Source: Atherinomorus stipes | Taxonomy: Eukaryota; Chordata; Actinopteri; Atheriniformes; Atherinidae | NCBI GenBank assembly: GCA_023101725.1 | Contig: JALJCO010001047.1 | Span: 124,001 to 188,000 of the forward strand | Direction: 5' to 3' | DNA length: 64,000 bases | Part shown: piece after piece, positions 44,565-56,769 of the stretch | Position numbering within the stretch: the first letter of the stretch is position 1 | Layout of the letters: each line of letters opens with the position of its first letter | Notes under the pieces: model-generated | Told to the model about the DNA's origin: nothing | Seen by the model: the letters and a program-made list of their open reading frames with translations, nothing else | Databases searched by the model: none | Made by a program: the position numbers and the translations under genes

Positions 44565-47500
44565 ATGCATAGTAGTGATTTGAAAATAATTTCTTTTAAT
44601 GTAAATGGGGTATTAAACCCAGTCAAGAGAGCTAAGGTTTTATCTAAATTAAAGAGGGAGCAAGCACAAATAGCTTTCCTCCAGGAGACTCATATGTCTG
44701 AATCTGAACACGCTAAGCTTAAGAGACAGGGTTTCAAACATGTTTTTGCCTCTTCCTATAAGACTGCACACAAAAGAGGGGTGGCCACTCTTGTCTCCAG
44801 TGGGCTTACCTACGAACATGGGTCTGAGACAGCAGATGAGAGTGGCCGATTTATAAAGATCACAGGTAAATTAGAGGGAACTGAAGTAACCCTGATAAAT
44901 GTGTATGCTCCACCAGACAGTGATTGGTTACTGTATAAGAAGATTTTTGAGATGATGGCTGCTTCTCGGGGGGTAGTTGTCTGTGGCGGTGACTTTAACA
45001 TCAGGCTTGACCCAAATTTGGACTCATCAGGTAAAGCCACACGGACAACCCCCCTGATCAGGAAGGTTCATTCTTTGATGGAGGAGCTGGGAATCATAGA
45101 TGTGTGGAGGGACATGCATCCACAGACTAAAGGTTATACACACTTTTCTGCTCCACACTCTGTTTATTCAAGGCTAGATTATTTTTTTGCATTCAGCCCG
45201 GATAGGCTTAGAATAAAAGACTCCCAAATTGCAACAATTGATATATCAGACCATAGCCCAATAATTCTAAAAGTAGACCTGAAGGGAGACGTAAAGAAAA
45301 CTCTCTGGAGATTAAATACATATATTCTTAATGACTCAACAATTGTTGGAAAAATTACAAGAGATATCAAAGAATATTTAGAAATTAATGATGACGGCAT
45401 GATCAAACCTACAATTTTATGGGACACACTGAAAGCAGTGTTAAGAGGGAAACTTATTTCCCTTAATGCATACATGAAGAAATGTAGAGGTAAACAGCTG
45501 GCAGACTTAGAAGAAAAGCTAAAACAAATGCAAATCAGGGACAGTGTAGATACTAATATTCAAATTAGATCTGAAATAAAAAGAATACAAAGGCAAATAG
45601 ATGATATTCTTACGCTGGAAATACAAAAGAAATTGACATTTTTGAAACAAAAAAATTACGAAGTGGGTGCAAAATCAGCAAAAATTCTAGCTTACAAATT
45701 GCGTAAACAACAATTGGAGAATACAATTTATAAGATTAAGAATCCTGTAACTGGCCAAATTGAAGACTCAAGGGAAAAAAATTAAAGAATGCTTTGAAAC
45801 ATTTTATCACAAGTTATACTCGCAGCCGGCAGCTGCAAGCGAGGAGGATATCAATGGGTTCCTGGATGGTCTGGAGCTTCCCAAAGTTAGAGATTGTCAG
45901 AATGAAATACTAGTTAAACCTATAACAATAACAGAACTAAATGTTGCAATTTCAAAGTTAAAACATGGGAAATCTCCCGGATCAGATGGGTATACAGGGG
46001 AATGGTATAAATGCCTAAAAGCAAGTCTTTCTCCATTACTATTAAGAACTTTCAATTGGGTTTTACAAACTGGTGAGATGCCTCCCTCTTGGCATGAAGC
46101 CATCATTTCGGTTATTCCAAAGGAAAATAAAGACCGACAGGAGTGTGGAAATTACAGACCCATAAGTGTCCTTAATGTGGACTATAAACTGTTTACTTCC
46201 ATTTTAGCACGCCGATTAGAAGAAATACTACCCGAGATAATTAATTTGGATCAGACAGGATTCATTAAACAGAGACAGACTATGGATAATATAAGGAGGA
46301 CACTTCATATTGTTGATCACGCAATACGGGAAAAAACCAGTGCGTTAGTAGTTGGTCTTGATGCAGAAAAGGCCTTCGATTCCGTCAGTTGGCTTTTTCT
46401 TTACAAAGTATTGGATAAATTGGCATTTCATAATAATTTTATAAAGGTGATTCAATCTCTGTACTCAAAACCAACTGCGCGAATAAAGGTGAATGGGGAC
46501 CTTACAGACTCGTTTAGACTGGAAAGAGGAAGCAGGCAGGGCTGCCCAATTTCTCCGCTTTTATTTGCAATCTTTATTGAGCCTCTTGGACAATTGATAA
46601 GGCAGAGTACTCAAATTAAAGGAATTACAGTTGCAGGACTTGAACACAAGGTGGCAATGTTTGCCGATGATGTGTTGATTTACATGGAGGACCCAGAGAA
46701 ATCTTTCAATGGCCTAATGACTCAACTAAAAGAATTTGGAAACTTATCAGGTTACAAGCTTAACATTTCCAAAACACAAGTTATGACACTAAATTTTACA
46801 GCTTCAACAAATTTGCAGAATGGTTATGATTTAAACTGGGATTCTCAGGGGATAAAGTATCTTGGTGTGACGGTAACCAAAGATTTAATGAGGCTTTTAC
46901 AAACAAACTATGAGCCACTGTCATTAAAGATTAAAGAAGATTTGCATAGGTGGAGTCATATTCCCTTTTTGAGTTTAACCTCCAGAGTCAATGTTGTGAA
47001 AATGGCAGTTCTACCTAAACTACTCTACTTATTTAGAACACTTCCAATAGAAGTACCTGAAAGTCAATTTAGGGAGTGGGACAAGCAGATATCACGATTT
47101 ATCTGGCAGGGAAAGAGGCCACGTATTAGGTACAGTACAATGCAGTTGCGGAAGGAGGAGGGGGGATTGGCCCTCCCTTGCCTACGATACTATTACTATG
47201 CCTCTCAGCTGATTCCCCTTCTTTGCTGGTGCAACAAAGAGTACAGATCAAAGTGGAAAGAATTAGAGATTAAATTGGTTACTAAATTCCCCTTACAAGC
47301 AGTGATAGGTGACAGAACTTTGCAGTTGCAAATAGGAGAGTCTAAAGGCCGTTGGATACGATTTACATTAAAGATTTGGAACAAGGTGATCGATTTAACA
47401 AAAACCCAGAAGATGATAAATTTATATAGATGGTGTGGGTTTGATTCTGATTTCCCTCCAAACAGAAGAGATTCTACCTTTAATTTGTGGATAGAAAAGG

Positions 47501-48351
47501 GTCTTACAACATACTTGTCATTTACTAAAAATAATGTCTTTCTCAGCTTCCAGGGTCTTCAGAACAAAAATAACTTAGAGAAAAAAGATTTTTACAGATA
47601 TCTTCAAGTTAGACATAGTTTTAATTCAAAATGCAAAACCTCCAATTTCTCACAAACTGATATAGCATTGTATAAAATACTGGAAACGGCACACAATTCG
47701 CCGATACAAAAAATGATTTCCAGAATGTATAACACTCTTGTCACAACAGACAAATGTAAAACATTGTACCTAAAACAGAAATGGGAAAAGGAAACAGGTA
47801 TTGTTATTTCCGGGGAAGAATGGGGAGAAATTTTGTCATTCCAGTGGTCTTCAACTAACTCCCTATTCTGGCGAGAGCACTGTTGGAAAAATGTTGTAAG
47901 ATACTTTAAGACCCCTGTCCAGGGCAGGTATGCAAATAAACCAACATGCTGGAGACGTTGTGGCTCAGAGGAAGCTAATCACTATCATATATTTTGGGCC
48001 TGTCCCAAACTAAAAACATATTGGGAAGAAATTCATAAGACTCTAAACTCTGTATTTGAAGTTGATATACCATTTACTTTTGATTGTATCTATTTGGGAA
48101 ATGTTAACTTTTTAAAACACCAAAAGGATAAAAAATTGCTGCAAGCTCTTCTGGCAGCAAGCAAGAAAAATATTACTAAGAAGTGGCTGACTCCGACCCT
48201 GCCGTCTTTGCATGGCTGGATTGACATTATTCTTGAAATATTTAAAATGGAAAAGCTAACCTACATAATAAATATAAGAAAAAATCAATTCTATAGTATT
48301 TGGAATAAATGGATTAACTATATTACCCCAACAAGAACAGATTTTTTATGA
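44565..48351 (+). pseudogene. L1 ORF2 (endonuclease-reverse transcriptase), one frameshift
   Basis: It begins ATG at 44565. The apurinic-type endonuclease domain has FNVNG, FLQETHM, VYAPPDSDW, GGDFNIRLDPN, SRLDYFFA and SDHSPI, so the catalytic N, E, D and H residues are present. The frame stops at 45785 in a run of seven adenines (45776-45782) and continues in another frame from 45760, consistent with a one-base change in the run. The second part holds the reverse transcriptase: GKSPGSDG, LDAEKAFDSVSW, GSRQGCPISPLL, and the catalytic FADDVLIYM. Near the C-terminus is the cysteine motif CWRRCGSEEANHYHIFWACP. Total span fits a typical ORF2 of about 1260 residues. The shift may be real or an assembly error. 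Confidence 0.93.
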
Positions 48352-48776
48352 TTTATCTTGTTTAAATGTTTCTAAAGTATAAGTTATAAAAGGGTCTCTT
48401 TTTCTTCTTCTCCTCCTCTACTGTAGGATCCCCGTTATTGTAAATAGTTGGAAATGCCAGAATTGTATGTTCTGGCTCTTGGTTTACATGTGTTTTTAGT
48501 TTGTTTTGTGTTTTTTTTTTTTTTTTTTTTTTTGGTTTTTGGTTACTTGAGTTTCTTGTACATACGGGCTGACGTGAAAGGAACTGGATTAAAGCTTTTC
48601 TCTTAGAAAGAAGTTAAACAGAAATGAATGGTACAGTAGGAGAAGCTATGCTGCAGCAAGTTAGGATGCCCATAAAAAAGGAGAGATTCCTGTACATATA
48701 TGCTATTGTGTTTACAAGTGTATACATTTGTTCTTTCCAAATAAAAATAAAATAAAAAAAAAAAAAAAAAAAAAAA

Positions 48777-49060
48777 GAATTAGTACATAAATACTTTATA
48801 TAAAAATTGAATGTGTAAATTAAATAAAGAATAAAAATTAAAGAAATTAGAAAAAATAAAACCAAAGAAAAAAAAAAAAAAAAATATAAAATAAGATAAT
48901 TTCATATTTTTTTTTTTTTTAAATAAAAAAAAAATTTTATTATTTTTTAAAAATAATAAATTTAAAAAAATTAGGATTTTATATTTTTTTTTATTAAAAA
49001 AAAAAAAATAAATTAAAATAAATTAATATATAATAATATAAATTAAATTAAATAATAGTT
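48777..49060. repeat. AT-rich low-complexity tract after L1
   Basis: Beyond the target duplication the sequence is nearly all A and T (long poly-A and poly-T runs). It may be a decayed poly-A tail or an AT-rich target site. Confidence 0.7.
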
Positions 49061-49344
49061 CAACTACACTTACTTTTGTCAAGAAATTTTAGTTTGTTTT
49101 TTTTTTGTTTAAGTGTTTTAAATGTAAACAATATTTGATCATGTACTTTGTTGCACAAAAACAAAGGAAATAAGGGAAGTTTTTGTTTTATTTACTGGTT
49201 ATTATGCTTGAACATTTTACTGATCCAGCTCATTCAAGTTTAAACTGCACTGCATGTTGCCCGTGATCTAAAATGTCTTTCACACGGTGGCCCACAGGTG
49301 CAAATGCGCTTCATATACAAGAACAACTGCAAGAAGAAAAAGAT

Positions 49345-49575
49345 GCATAAACTTAAACTAGTGCTTCTCAATCCTGGTCCTCAGGGACCCCGCCCTGATG
49401 GTTTTCCAGATATTCCTACTTCAACACACCGGACTCAGATGAAAGGCTCGTTAGCAGCTTGCAAAGAACTTGATGACGAGTTGAGTTGATCTGAATCAGG
49501 TGTGGTGGAGTTGGAAACCTGGAATACATGCAGGGCGGGGGTCCCTGAGGACCAGGGTTGGGAAACCCTGACTTA
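49345..49575. mobile_element. Miniature hAT-like element
   Basis: The left end gcttctcaatcctggtcctc and right end gaggaccagggttgggaaac are inverted repeats. It has inner tcaacacaccggactcag and ctgaatcaggtgtggtgg motifs. Non-coding. Confidence 0.6.
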
Positions 49576-49611
49576 AACAACTGCAGTTGTTTTACAGAGC
49601 TCCCTCTCTTA

Positions 49612-50843
49612 TGTTGTTTTCCAGGACTTTTCCAGGATATTTTCAAGACTTTTCCAGCTGCTACAGTATGAGTCAAGTTATCTCAACATAGACTGATAAC
49701 TTCCACCACAAGCTTTTGGAGAAGTGAAGCGGCAACAAAGCGGCAACAAAACGGCGATGAAGTGGCGACAAAACGCAGCAACAAATAAGCAAAGAAACGC
49801 CGATAAAGTGGCGACAAAACGTGGCAACAAAGCGGCGACAAAGCAGCGACGAAACAGCGATAAAGTGGCAACAAAGCGGCGACAAAGCGGCGACAAAGCG
49901 GTAACAAAGCGGCAACAAAACGCTGATGAAGTGGCGAAAAAAAACGCAGCAACAAATAAGCAAAGAAACGCAGATAAAGTGGCGACAAAACGTGGCGACA
50001 AAGCGGCGACAAAGCGGCGACAAAGCGGCGACAAAGCGGCAACAAAACGGCGACGAAACGGCGATAAAGTGGCGACAAAACGCAGCAACAAATAAGCAAA
50101 GAAACGCCGATAAAGTGGCAACAAAACGTGGCAACAAAGCGGCGACAAAGCGGCGACGAAACGGCGATAAAGTGGCGACAAAACGCGATAAAGGCAACAA
50201 ATCAGCAAAGAAACGCCGATAAAGTGGCAAAAACACAGACAACACAGTGGCAAAAGTAAAGCGGCGACAAAACGGTGACGAAGCGGAGACAAAGCGGTGA
50301 TGAAACACCAATGAAGAGGCGACGGAATGGCGACGAAACGCTGATGAAGCGGCAACAAAGCAGCAACGAAACGCAGACGAAGCGGTGACAAAACGGCGAA
50401 GAAGCGCCGAAGAAGCCGCGACAAAACACCAACAAAATGCCGATAAAGCAGCGACAAAACCCCGATGACATGCTGACAAAGCGGCGACGGAATGTCAAAG
50501 CGCCGACAAAACTGCAATGAAGAGGTGATAAAGCGGCGACGAAACGGCGATGAAGAGGCAACGGAATGGGGACGAAACGCCGAAGAAGCGCCGACAAAAC
50601 ACCAACGAAATGCAGATAAAGCAGCGACAAAACGCCGATGACATGCTGACAAAGCAGCCACGGAATGTCGATGAAGCGCCGACAAAACTGCAATGAAGCG
50701 GCGACGTGAGAGAGGAAAAATAATTTTCCAGGACAACTCAAGCTTTTCCAGGACATTTTTCTCTTTTTCTCATTTTCCAATGTGTTTTCCATGACTAGAA
50801 AAATTTTCATTTTCCAGGTTTTCCAGGACACATGGGGGCCCTG
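49612..50843. mobile_element. Minisatellite-bearing element, copy 3
   Basis: The left arm (ttttccaggacttttccagg to aagcttttggagaagtg) and right arm (ttttccaggacaactcaagc to acatgggggccctg) match copies 1 and 2. The extreme left terminus is lost. The array between is the longest and most regular of the three. Confidence 0.7.
49732..50705. repeat. 11-bp minisatellite, about 970 bases
   Basis: The unit is ggcgacaaagc and close variants (ggcaacaaaac, ggcgacgaaac). A period of 11 gives an 11-residue repeat in translation on both strands. The 352-, 268- and 209-residue minus-strand frames and the plus-strand frames of RRQSGDKAATK type are therefore artefacts of the array. Confidence 0.95.
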
Positions 50844-52364
50844 GTTTTAGTGTATGCAGCATCTTCTTGTTGCAGTTGTTTAGCATGTTTGCACCTGTGG
50901 GCCACCGTACTTTAACCCTCGTCTGCTCGTCTCTGAGCAACATGAACACGTGCCAGAAATTTGATCAAAAGTAGGGAATTTGTAAGCATGTGCCAAGAAA
51001 GGAGGCGGGGAACTGTTGCAGAGTCAGTTTTATCTAAATGATCAGGAAGAGCAGCAGAGGTATTTTATCTGGATGGACGAAGGAAACTCAGAAGCACAAA
51101 CATGCAGACCAAGCTGTGATGTGGAAATCTGCTCAACGCATCACCAAATAACCTCCATCCGGGAATTTCATCATTTACAGGAACGCAGGATCATTTAGAG
51201 AGACGGGTCAGTGGAGCAGGTTTCATCTCTGTAGTCCCGTATCATGGCACATCTCCAAACCGAGGGGGAAGACGGGATTAAAAGCAGTCCTGGTGGAGGA
51301 CGGGAACAGCCAATAAAACACTGGAGCTTCATCTTTCTGCTGAACTGGCTGCATTTGGCCGTTTGATGTCAGAATCTGTTCCTAACGCTGATAAAGCTGC
51401 TGCAGGACTCACACACCACAATCACAGACTTCTCAGCTTGTTTCGGGGGTTGTTTTGACCCCCCCCCCCCCGCTGCATTAAGATCATTTAAAGCGTAGGG
51501 TCATTGACGGGTCATGGACGGGTCATGGTGAGGCTGCAGTACTTCTCCTCCTCCACCGCCCACAAAAACCACCTGCAAGCTGCGAGTTCTCACAACACTA
51601 ATTCGAGTCTCGAGTCCAACCCTGATCGTTTTCAGACTGAACGATACTTTGGGATCGGAAATATCGGTCCTGATCTGCTCATCTGAGGAAGAATCCCAGT
51701 CCCCGTTTTGTCTGGATTCATCTGACCACGTTTGCCACCGCTGCTGAGTTTCTGCAACACATTAAAAACCGCCGGTGCCGCCTCCTTATCTGATCAACTT
51801 AAACACGTGTAGCTGCTGTAGGTTAGTCACACGATGCTAAAATTAACTGTTCAATACATATAATTACTGGAAATGTCCGATATCGGCCTACTGATATTAT
51901 GGTGAAGCTGGGCGATATCGCCTAAAAATAAAATCTCAGGTTTTCTTTTTTTCCAATTCGATTTAAATTTTCTATTTTCTATTTTCTCCCATACTTAAGG
52001 AAAGCAATAAGTAAAAAAAAAATGGCAGACAAGTTTAAAAATTTTTGCTTTTAATTAATCAAAACCGAGACAAATGTGCCCCCCATTTCTGGGATGATTA
52101 ATAAATAAATTGACACGTTCTTGGAGTCGAAGTCCCAGCTGTGTTTCATGTCTTACTTTTTACTTTCAGCCACGTTGCTGCTCGTTATGCTGCTTCGTGT
52201 GTGCTATGATGTTGTCGCTTGCCATACTGCAATGTGAAAGTAACACTACGGAAGCTCCGGGGGAGCCAAAAACGCCCCATTACACAAAAACTCAAATTAC
52301 TTTGTTTTTAAATGGCCTGCAACAAATAAATGCAAATTAATTCATTCAATCGATTTGCCCAGGC

Positions 52365-52510
52365 TGATATTATGGGCCAGAATATGCACTGAAATTTGAT
52401 ATTGGAAAATATCGGTATCATTTTTGCCGGATATTTTTACTGATAAAATCTGACAAGATCTTGTTTTTCTGCTACAAAATCTCGCATAAGTTTGTCGTTC
52501 CATTAGCAGT
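52365..52510. repeat. Partial family B element
   Basis: It contains tgatattggaaaatatcggt and ctacaaaatctcgcataagt, matching the inside of family B copies. Confidence 0.45.
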
Positions 52511-52529
52511 GGTCCAGCATGTAGAAAAG

Positions 52530-52875
52530 TAGAGACGCACCGGTCCAGTTTTTCCAATCCAATCCGATATCAATACCTGGGCTGAGCGTATCGGCCGATA
52601 CCCAATCTGATACTATTGTTGAATGAACGAAACATATAACTTGCCATGTGGGTGAAGCCATCAAGCTTAACATAAATATATAGCCTTGTTTTTTTTTTTT
52701 AAAGTAACCAATTAAAGATATAAATGTACTTATATGTTATTTATTAACAAATAAAGTGTACATTTATGATGATATTAATATAAACAAAAATGACTGGACC
52801 AGAATGCTGGATCGGTCACATTCATCAGATATCCGATCCAGTTAATTTGTTAGTATCAGAGCCGGTGCATCCCTA
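52530..52875. mobile_element. Non-autonomous hAT-like element
   Basis: The ends TAGAGACGCACCGGTCC and AGCCGGTGCATCCCTA are inverted repeats. The flanks tagaaaag (52522-52529 and 52876-52883) are an exact 8-bp target duplication. Its ends resemble the 1.14-kb element at 33104-34247. Non-coding. Confidence 0.9.
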
Positions 52876-53000
52876 TAGAAAAGTCCCTGTTATCCTGGAA
52901 GAACTTCATTTCCCAGCATTCCTTTCAGAGTCATGTCACCACAGTGCAGCTGCTGCTGCTACAGACTGACTTGCTTTGAAGCTGCTTATAATTTGTCTGG

Positions 53001-53271
53001 TAGGGCTGGGAAAAAATATCAATACACTGAAATATTGCAATATTTTCAAATAGAGATTTCATATAGATATTCAAAAATGCGATATTGATCTATTTTACCA
53101 AGGAAATCTCGCAAGATTTCACGAAAACCCACAAGATTTTTTGACTAAACGATGAAATCTCATGAGATTTCCTCAGTAATATAGATCGATACCATATTTT
53201 TAAATATAGATATGATATCAGCATATGAAAATATTGCAATATTTCAGGATCAATATTTTTTCCCAGCTCTA
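53001..53271. mobile_element. Family B miniature element
   Basis: The ends TAGGGCTGGGAAAAAATATC and TTTTTTCCCAGCTCTA are inverted repeats. The inner arms aatacactgaaatattgcaa and gaaaatattgcaatatttca are complementary, and the centre has several catctcatgagatttc-like palindromes. Confidence 0.8.
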
Positions 53272-53334
53272 ATCTGGGAAAAAATAGTCTGGCTTTAAGG
53301 TGTTGTCAGAAACATTAGAATTAGTATGTTAGTA

Positions 53335-54115
53335 ATCCTGTCTGTTGTGTATGATGTAATATTGTATGGTGTTTAATCTGCGTTGTAGTGGTGTTCTAAT
53401 ACCTGCTAGTTGATATGTGGTAGTATTAATACCTGCTAGTTCCGATATGTGGTGTTTAAATTGATATGTGTAGTATCTAATACCTGCTAGTATCTGATAT
53501 GTGGTAGTATCTAATACCTGCTAGTATCCAATATGTGGTAGTATCTAATACCTGCTGTATCCGATATGTGGTAGTATCTAATACCTGCTACTATCTGATA
53601 TATAGTAGTATCTAATACCTGCTACTATCTGATATACAGTAGTATCTGATACCTGCTAGTATCTGATATGTGGTAGTATCTAATACCTGCTTGTATCTAA
53701 TTTATATGGTAGTATCTAATACCTGCTAGTATCCGATATGGTAGTATCTAATACCTGCTAGTATCTGATATCTGGCAGCCAGATGTCATAAATGAACTCC
53801 TCTGGCTGAGATAAGGATATTTTGGGATCTTTGCTCTCGGAGCAGAATATTTGTATCTTTTAGAATATAGATAAAAGAGAAACAGCCTCACTGTTGTCTG
53901 CAGAGATCGGTATCGGTTGATATTGGATAATAAAAATCAAGAGTTGGACAATATTAGTATCTTGGATACCGTTTTTTTTGTTGTTCTGTTTTGTTGTTTT
54001 TTTAAAGCCCTAATTCAATTTTTAGTAGTAAAATTATTGGTCTAAAAGAAGTAATACCAGTATTTTCCTATATCATATTTTGATGCTGATATCGGCCAAT
54101 AATATCGGACATCTC
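53335..54115. mobile_element. hAT-like family element with about 34-bp minisatellite
   Basis: 53385-53775 is a tandem array of units like gtagtatctaatacctgcta gtatctgatatgtg (shown in two parts), about 34 bases with indels. It is followed by the family block ggatattttgggatctttgc to gccaataatatcggac. Related sequence without the array is at 5183-5375 and 62430-62735. Termini are not defined. Confidence 0.6.
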
Positions 54116-54612
54116 TCATTAAGATTATTTTTTAAAAGAGTCATAAAAGCTTTATATCGCCTGTACAATGATGTCAGCTCATGCTTGAGCAAATCCGCCC
54201 CCATTTCCTGACTTTGTTGCCATGTTTTCTGCCACCTGAGAGATGAAGCGCGTGTTTGCAAACTTCCCACCAAGTTAGTTGTTTTTATCTGTTGCGTCAT
54301 ATTTTTATTAGAAATGACTCCATTTAATCTCATTTTTATGCAAATACACCACGAGAATATTTGATAATCTAGTAAAGAAAAAATGTGAAAGTTCATTTAC
54401 AGATAAAAACTGTCTCACGTGCACGAACTGCACGCGCCCCCGCCCTAACTGCTCCATCATTCTTTGGTAACTTTTAACCTCCAAATGCAACAGTTATTTG
54501 CAAAAAAAACACTCGTTATTTCTTCATGTGTTGATGCAGTTTTCACTTTGTTTCCATCTTCTGCTTCAACTGGACCTAAAGTTTGCAAACTTCTTTGTTT
54601 TTCTTGACTTAC

Positions 54613-54785
54613 TTGTCTAAAACAAAGTAGAGGTCGTATGCTCCGTGACAGGACGCCTCCTCTGCCCAGCAGGACGAAGCAAACCAGCCCAGCAGGACCA
54701 CCGCGACCGCCGCTGAGCTCCACCGACTCTTCCCGGTCAGCAGCCTCCCCTCCGCGGAGAAAAAGCGGGGCAACTTTTCCAACAT
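54613..54785 (-). CDS. antxr2: antxr2 exon 1: start codon, signal peptide, start of VWA domain
   Basis: The ATG at 54785-54783 lies in a good context (GCCATCATGT, A at -3). Residues 1-41 form a signal peptide: a basic, mixed N-region, then the hydrophobic stretch SSAAVAVVLLGWFASSCWA, with likely cleavage after A41. C46 follows in EASCHGAYD, then strand 1 of the VWA domain, DLYFVLDK, whose D57 is the first MIDAS aspartate. The exon ends CAA before the donor GTAAGT (54612-54607), leaving two bases of the K58 codon. The open frame extends further upstream, but only through TTG-type starts and poorly conserved sequence, so I chose the ATG. The mature N-terminus and VWA start match the family. The transcription start was not determined. 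Confidence 0.9.
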
Positions 54786-56769
54786 GATGGCCACACACGC
54801 GCAACTTATATTACAAACTATAGAATAAAAGTATAATCCTTCACAGACTGTGGAGACAGAAGCACGCGATGCGCACGTCCTGCATCGAGGCAAGCTGCAG
54901 GTCAAAGTTCCCAAAACGATGAAGTTCAGTGATTGAGCTGAGAAATAAAGGAAACTACCACATCGACGTCATCATCTGTTGCTTCTACATCTTCCTGACT
55001 CACTGTTCACTCACGCACATCCTCCATAAAGCCCGACCTGGCCCCCAGACTCGCCCAAGCACGACACAAAGAGCATATGAACGGCTGCTGATTAATTTCA
55101 CCGTGTAAAAGTTTACAATCCGGGAAAAGTTAGGCTGCTTTCACGTACCTGCAGAAAGCTCGTAATTCTGACCACCAGCGGTACGAGAGACGAGTGCTGC
55201 AAAAAATCAGAACTTATTTCTTTTTTTTGTTTGTTTGTCTGTATGTTACCAAAAATCTCCGTGATGCATCTTCCTGAGCTGACTTTTTATATAAATATAT
55301 CAAATTTACTCTTTTTTGCGATCCTATATTACTACTCCACCTAATGTCATAAACATCAATATTAGAAGCACTTTGACTGAATAACATGTTTTTACTCACA
55401 AAACTTTAATTTTCTTTTCTTTTTTAAGCCAAGGTAACTTTATTTGGATGGCACATTTAATGCACACAACCGTTCAAAGTGCTTTGAATGCCACTGTTAT
55501 GACCATTTTCAGCATTTTTACACATGAGCCTACATACATTTTCAGAATTTGGAACCTCAATCAACTCATAAATACAAAATCCCTAAATTTAAGTTTAAGA
55601 TACACAAAATTTTCAGACAACATGTTTCTACATGAAGTACTTTAACATTCACATTTCCGATAAATGTGATTTATCTTTTTCAAAGCAGGATATTTTCAAT
55701 TCAAGCTTTGTATTTCTGAGCATCACTTGTTACTTTATTTTATTTTATCGGTTGTTTGCCGAATTTTGCTTTGGATCCTAACATTTCCCAAAGCACTGGA
55801 AGGTCTCATCAGCATGGAGTCCAGTGCGCATGCCTGAGGTGGAACCAGCTGTTAAAGTTGGAGATCCCATCGCGCACACACCCATCAACATCTGTATCGA
55901 CTTGTGAATCAGGCAACATATTAATCACACAATAAAAAAGAAAGATTCCTGACATGCCAGATATTTCAGGGGTTTTCTTCTTCCCCTTTTTCTTTCCAGT
56001 CGAAGTACGGATTAAGATCAGTTTTCTCCCGCTCAGGTCTCCCAGGTTTGGGGTTTAGTTCGCTCTGGGACCACCTGGCAGGCACGTGCACAGATAGAAA
56101 CCAAAAGGGTGCCCGAGCCCCCGCCCCGTTTGCCCGATAAAACAAAGTGCAGCCGCGTCTGTGTGTTTTTCAGCAGGAAAAAAAAAATCACAGGGAGAGA
56201 CGGTGACCGGACGAGCGAGAAGTGAGTGTTTAGTGCTGTTTTGTTTTATTTTCTCTGTATGGAGTGTGTGAATTTTTATACATAGAAGTATTGTATTATA
56301 TATACAGTCGTCCTCAAAATTATTCATACCCTCAAATTAAAGAAGAAAAAATCAGCTGTCAATTAAATAAGACGAAATTGTCAAAAATAATAATAAATAA
56401 GAATTCTATGAAAATCATGACACTGATTTTGAATTGTGGTTTGAAAGAAATATTAAAAACAAACACATGAAAAATAAAACAATTAAACAAGCATGATGGG
56501 GCTTTAACAACATTTTGAGACAATCACTGCAATCAGATGTTTTCTCTAATGTTCAAAAAGACGTCTGCACCTGTTGACGGGTATGTTGGTCCATGTTGAT
56601 GCTCTAATGTGTCTGGGACAGTTTTGTTAGTTTGTTTTTAAAAAACTATTATTTCCCACCACAATTCAAAAGCAATATTTCATTTCACTAAATTATCATT
56701 TTGTTTTGTTTTTTAATTTATTATTAGTTTCTTTAGTTTCTTGTTATTTGAATTACTATTGACAATTTA

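Larger units (their letters stand above)
43098..48776 (+). mobile_element. Full-length L1-type LINE
   Basis: The insertion is bounded by the exact 14-bp duplication gaattagtacataa at 43084-43097 and 48777-48790. It starts ggagagcttccgggtcaccag, has a short 5' UTR, ORF1, a 354-base spacer, ORF2 and a 3' UTR ending in aataaa-type signals and a poly-A tract (48741-48776). It lies antisense to antxr2 in intron 1. Exact duplications, an intact ORF1 and only one visible ORF2 lesion point to a recent insertion. It is the L1 (or L1-like Tx1) clade by domain order. Confidence 0.95.
37437..54612 (-). other. antxr2 intron 1, about 17.2 kb
   Basis: The intron holds a full-length antisense L1, a hAT-like element with a 40-bp array, a Tc1 fossil, a minisatellite element and several miniature elements. 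In 37450-37980, 41700-42430 and 50850-51880 I recognise nothing beyond short simple repeats. Confidence 0.75.
12598..54785 (-). other. antxr2: antxr2-like gene, exons 1-10 (3' part outside window)
   Basis: Ten exons in order on the minus strand join with consistent phases (173, 72, 72, 82, 105, 69, 81, 61, 96 and 70 coding bases) into 293 complete codons plus two bases. The product is a type I membrane receptor of the ANTXR family; in mammals ANTXR2 binds laminin, collagen IV and collagen VI and is also the cell-surface receptor for anthrax protective antigen. ANTXR2 rather than ANTXR1 is indicated by motifs such as TPVGETFMHEG, ALTDGKL and SCTEIL. The MIDAS residues D57, S59, S61, T125 and D154 are all present, and C46/C224 match the disulfide that closes the VWA domain in the family. 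The transmembrane helix and cytoplasmic tail are not seen in 1-12597 and are expected beyond the left edge. Whether this is the teleost a or b paralogue cannot be told here. Confidence 0.92.

Noticed and set aside
49678..50736. 352-residue minus-strand open frame as a protein gene
   Set aside because: It is translation of an 11-bp minisatellite; similar frames exist on both strands and in several registers.
54785..54914. Longer antxr2 N-terminus in the same open frame upstream of the ATG
   Set aside because: It would need a TTG start, and a normal signal peptide begins at the ATG at 54785.
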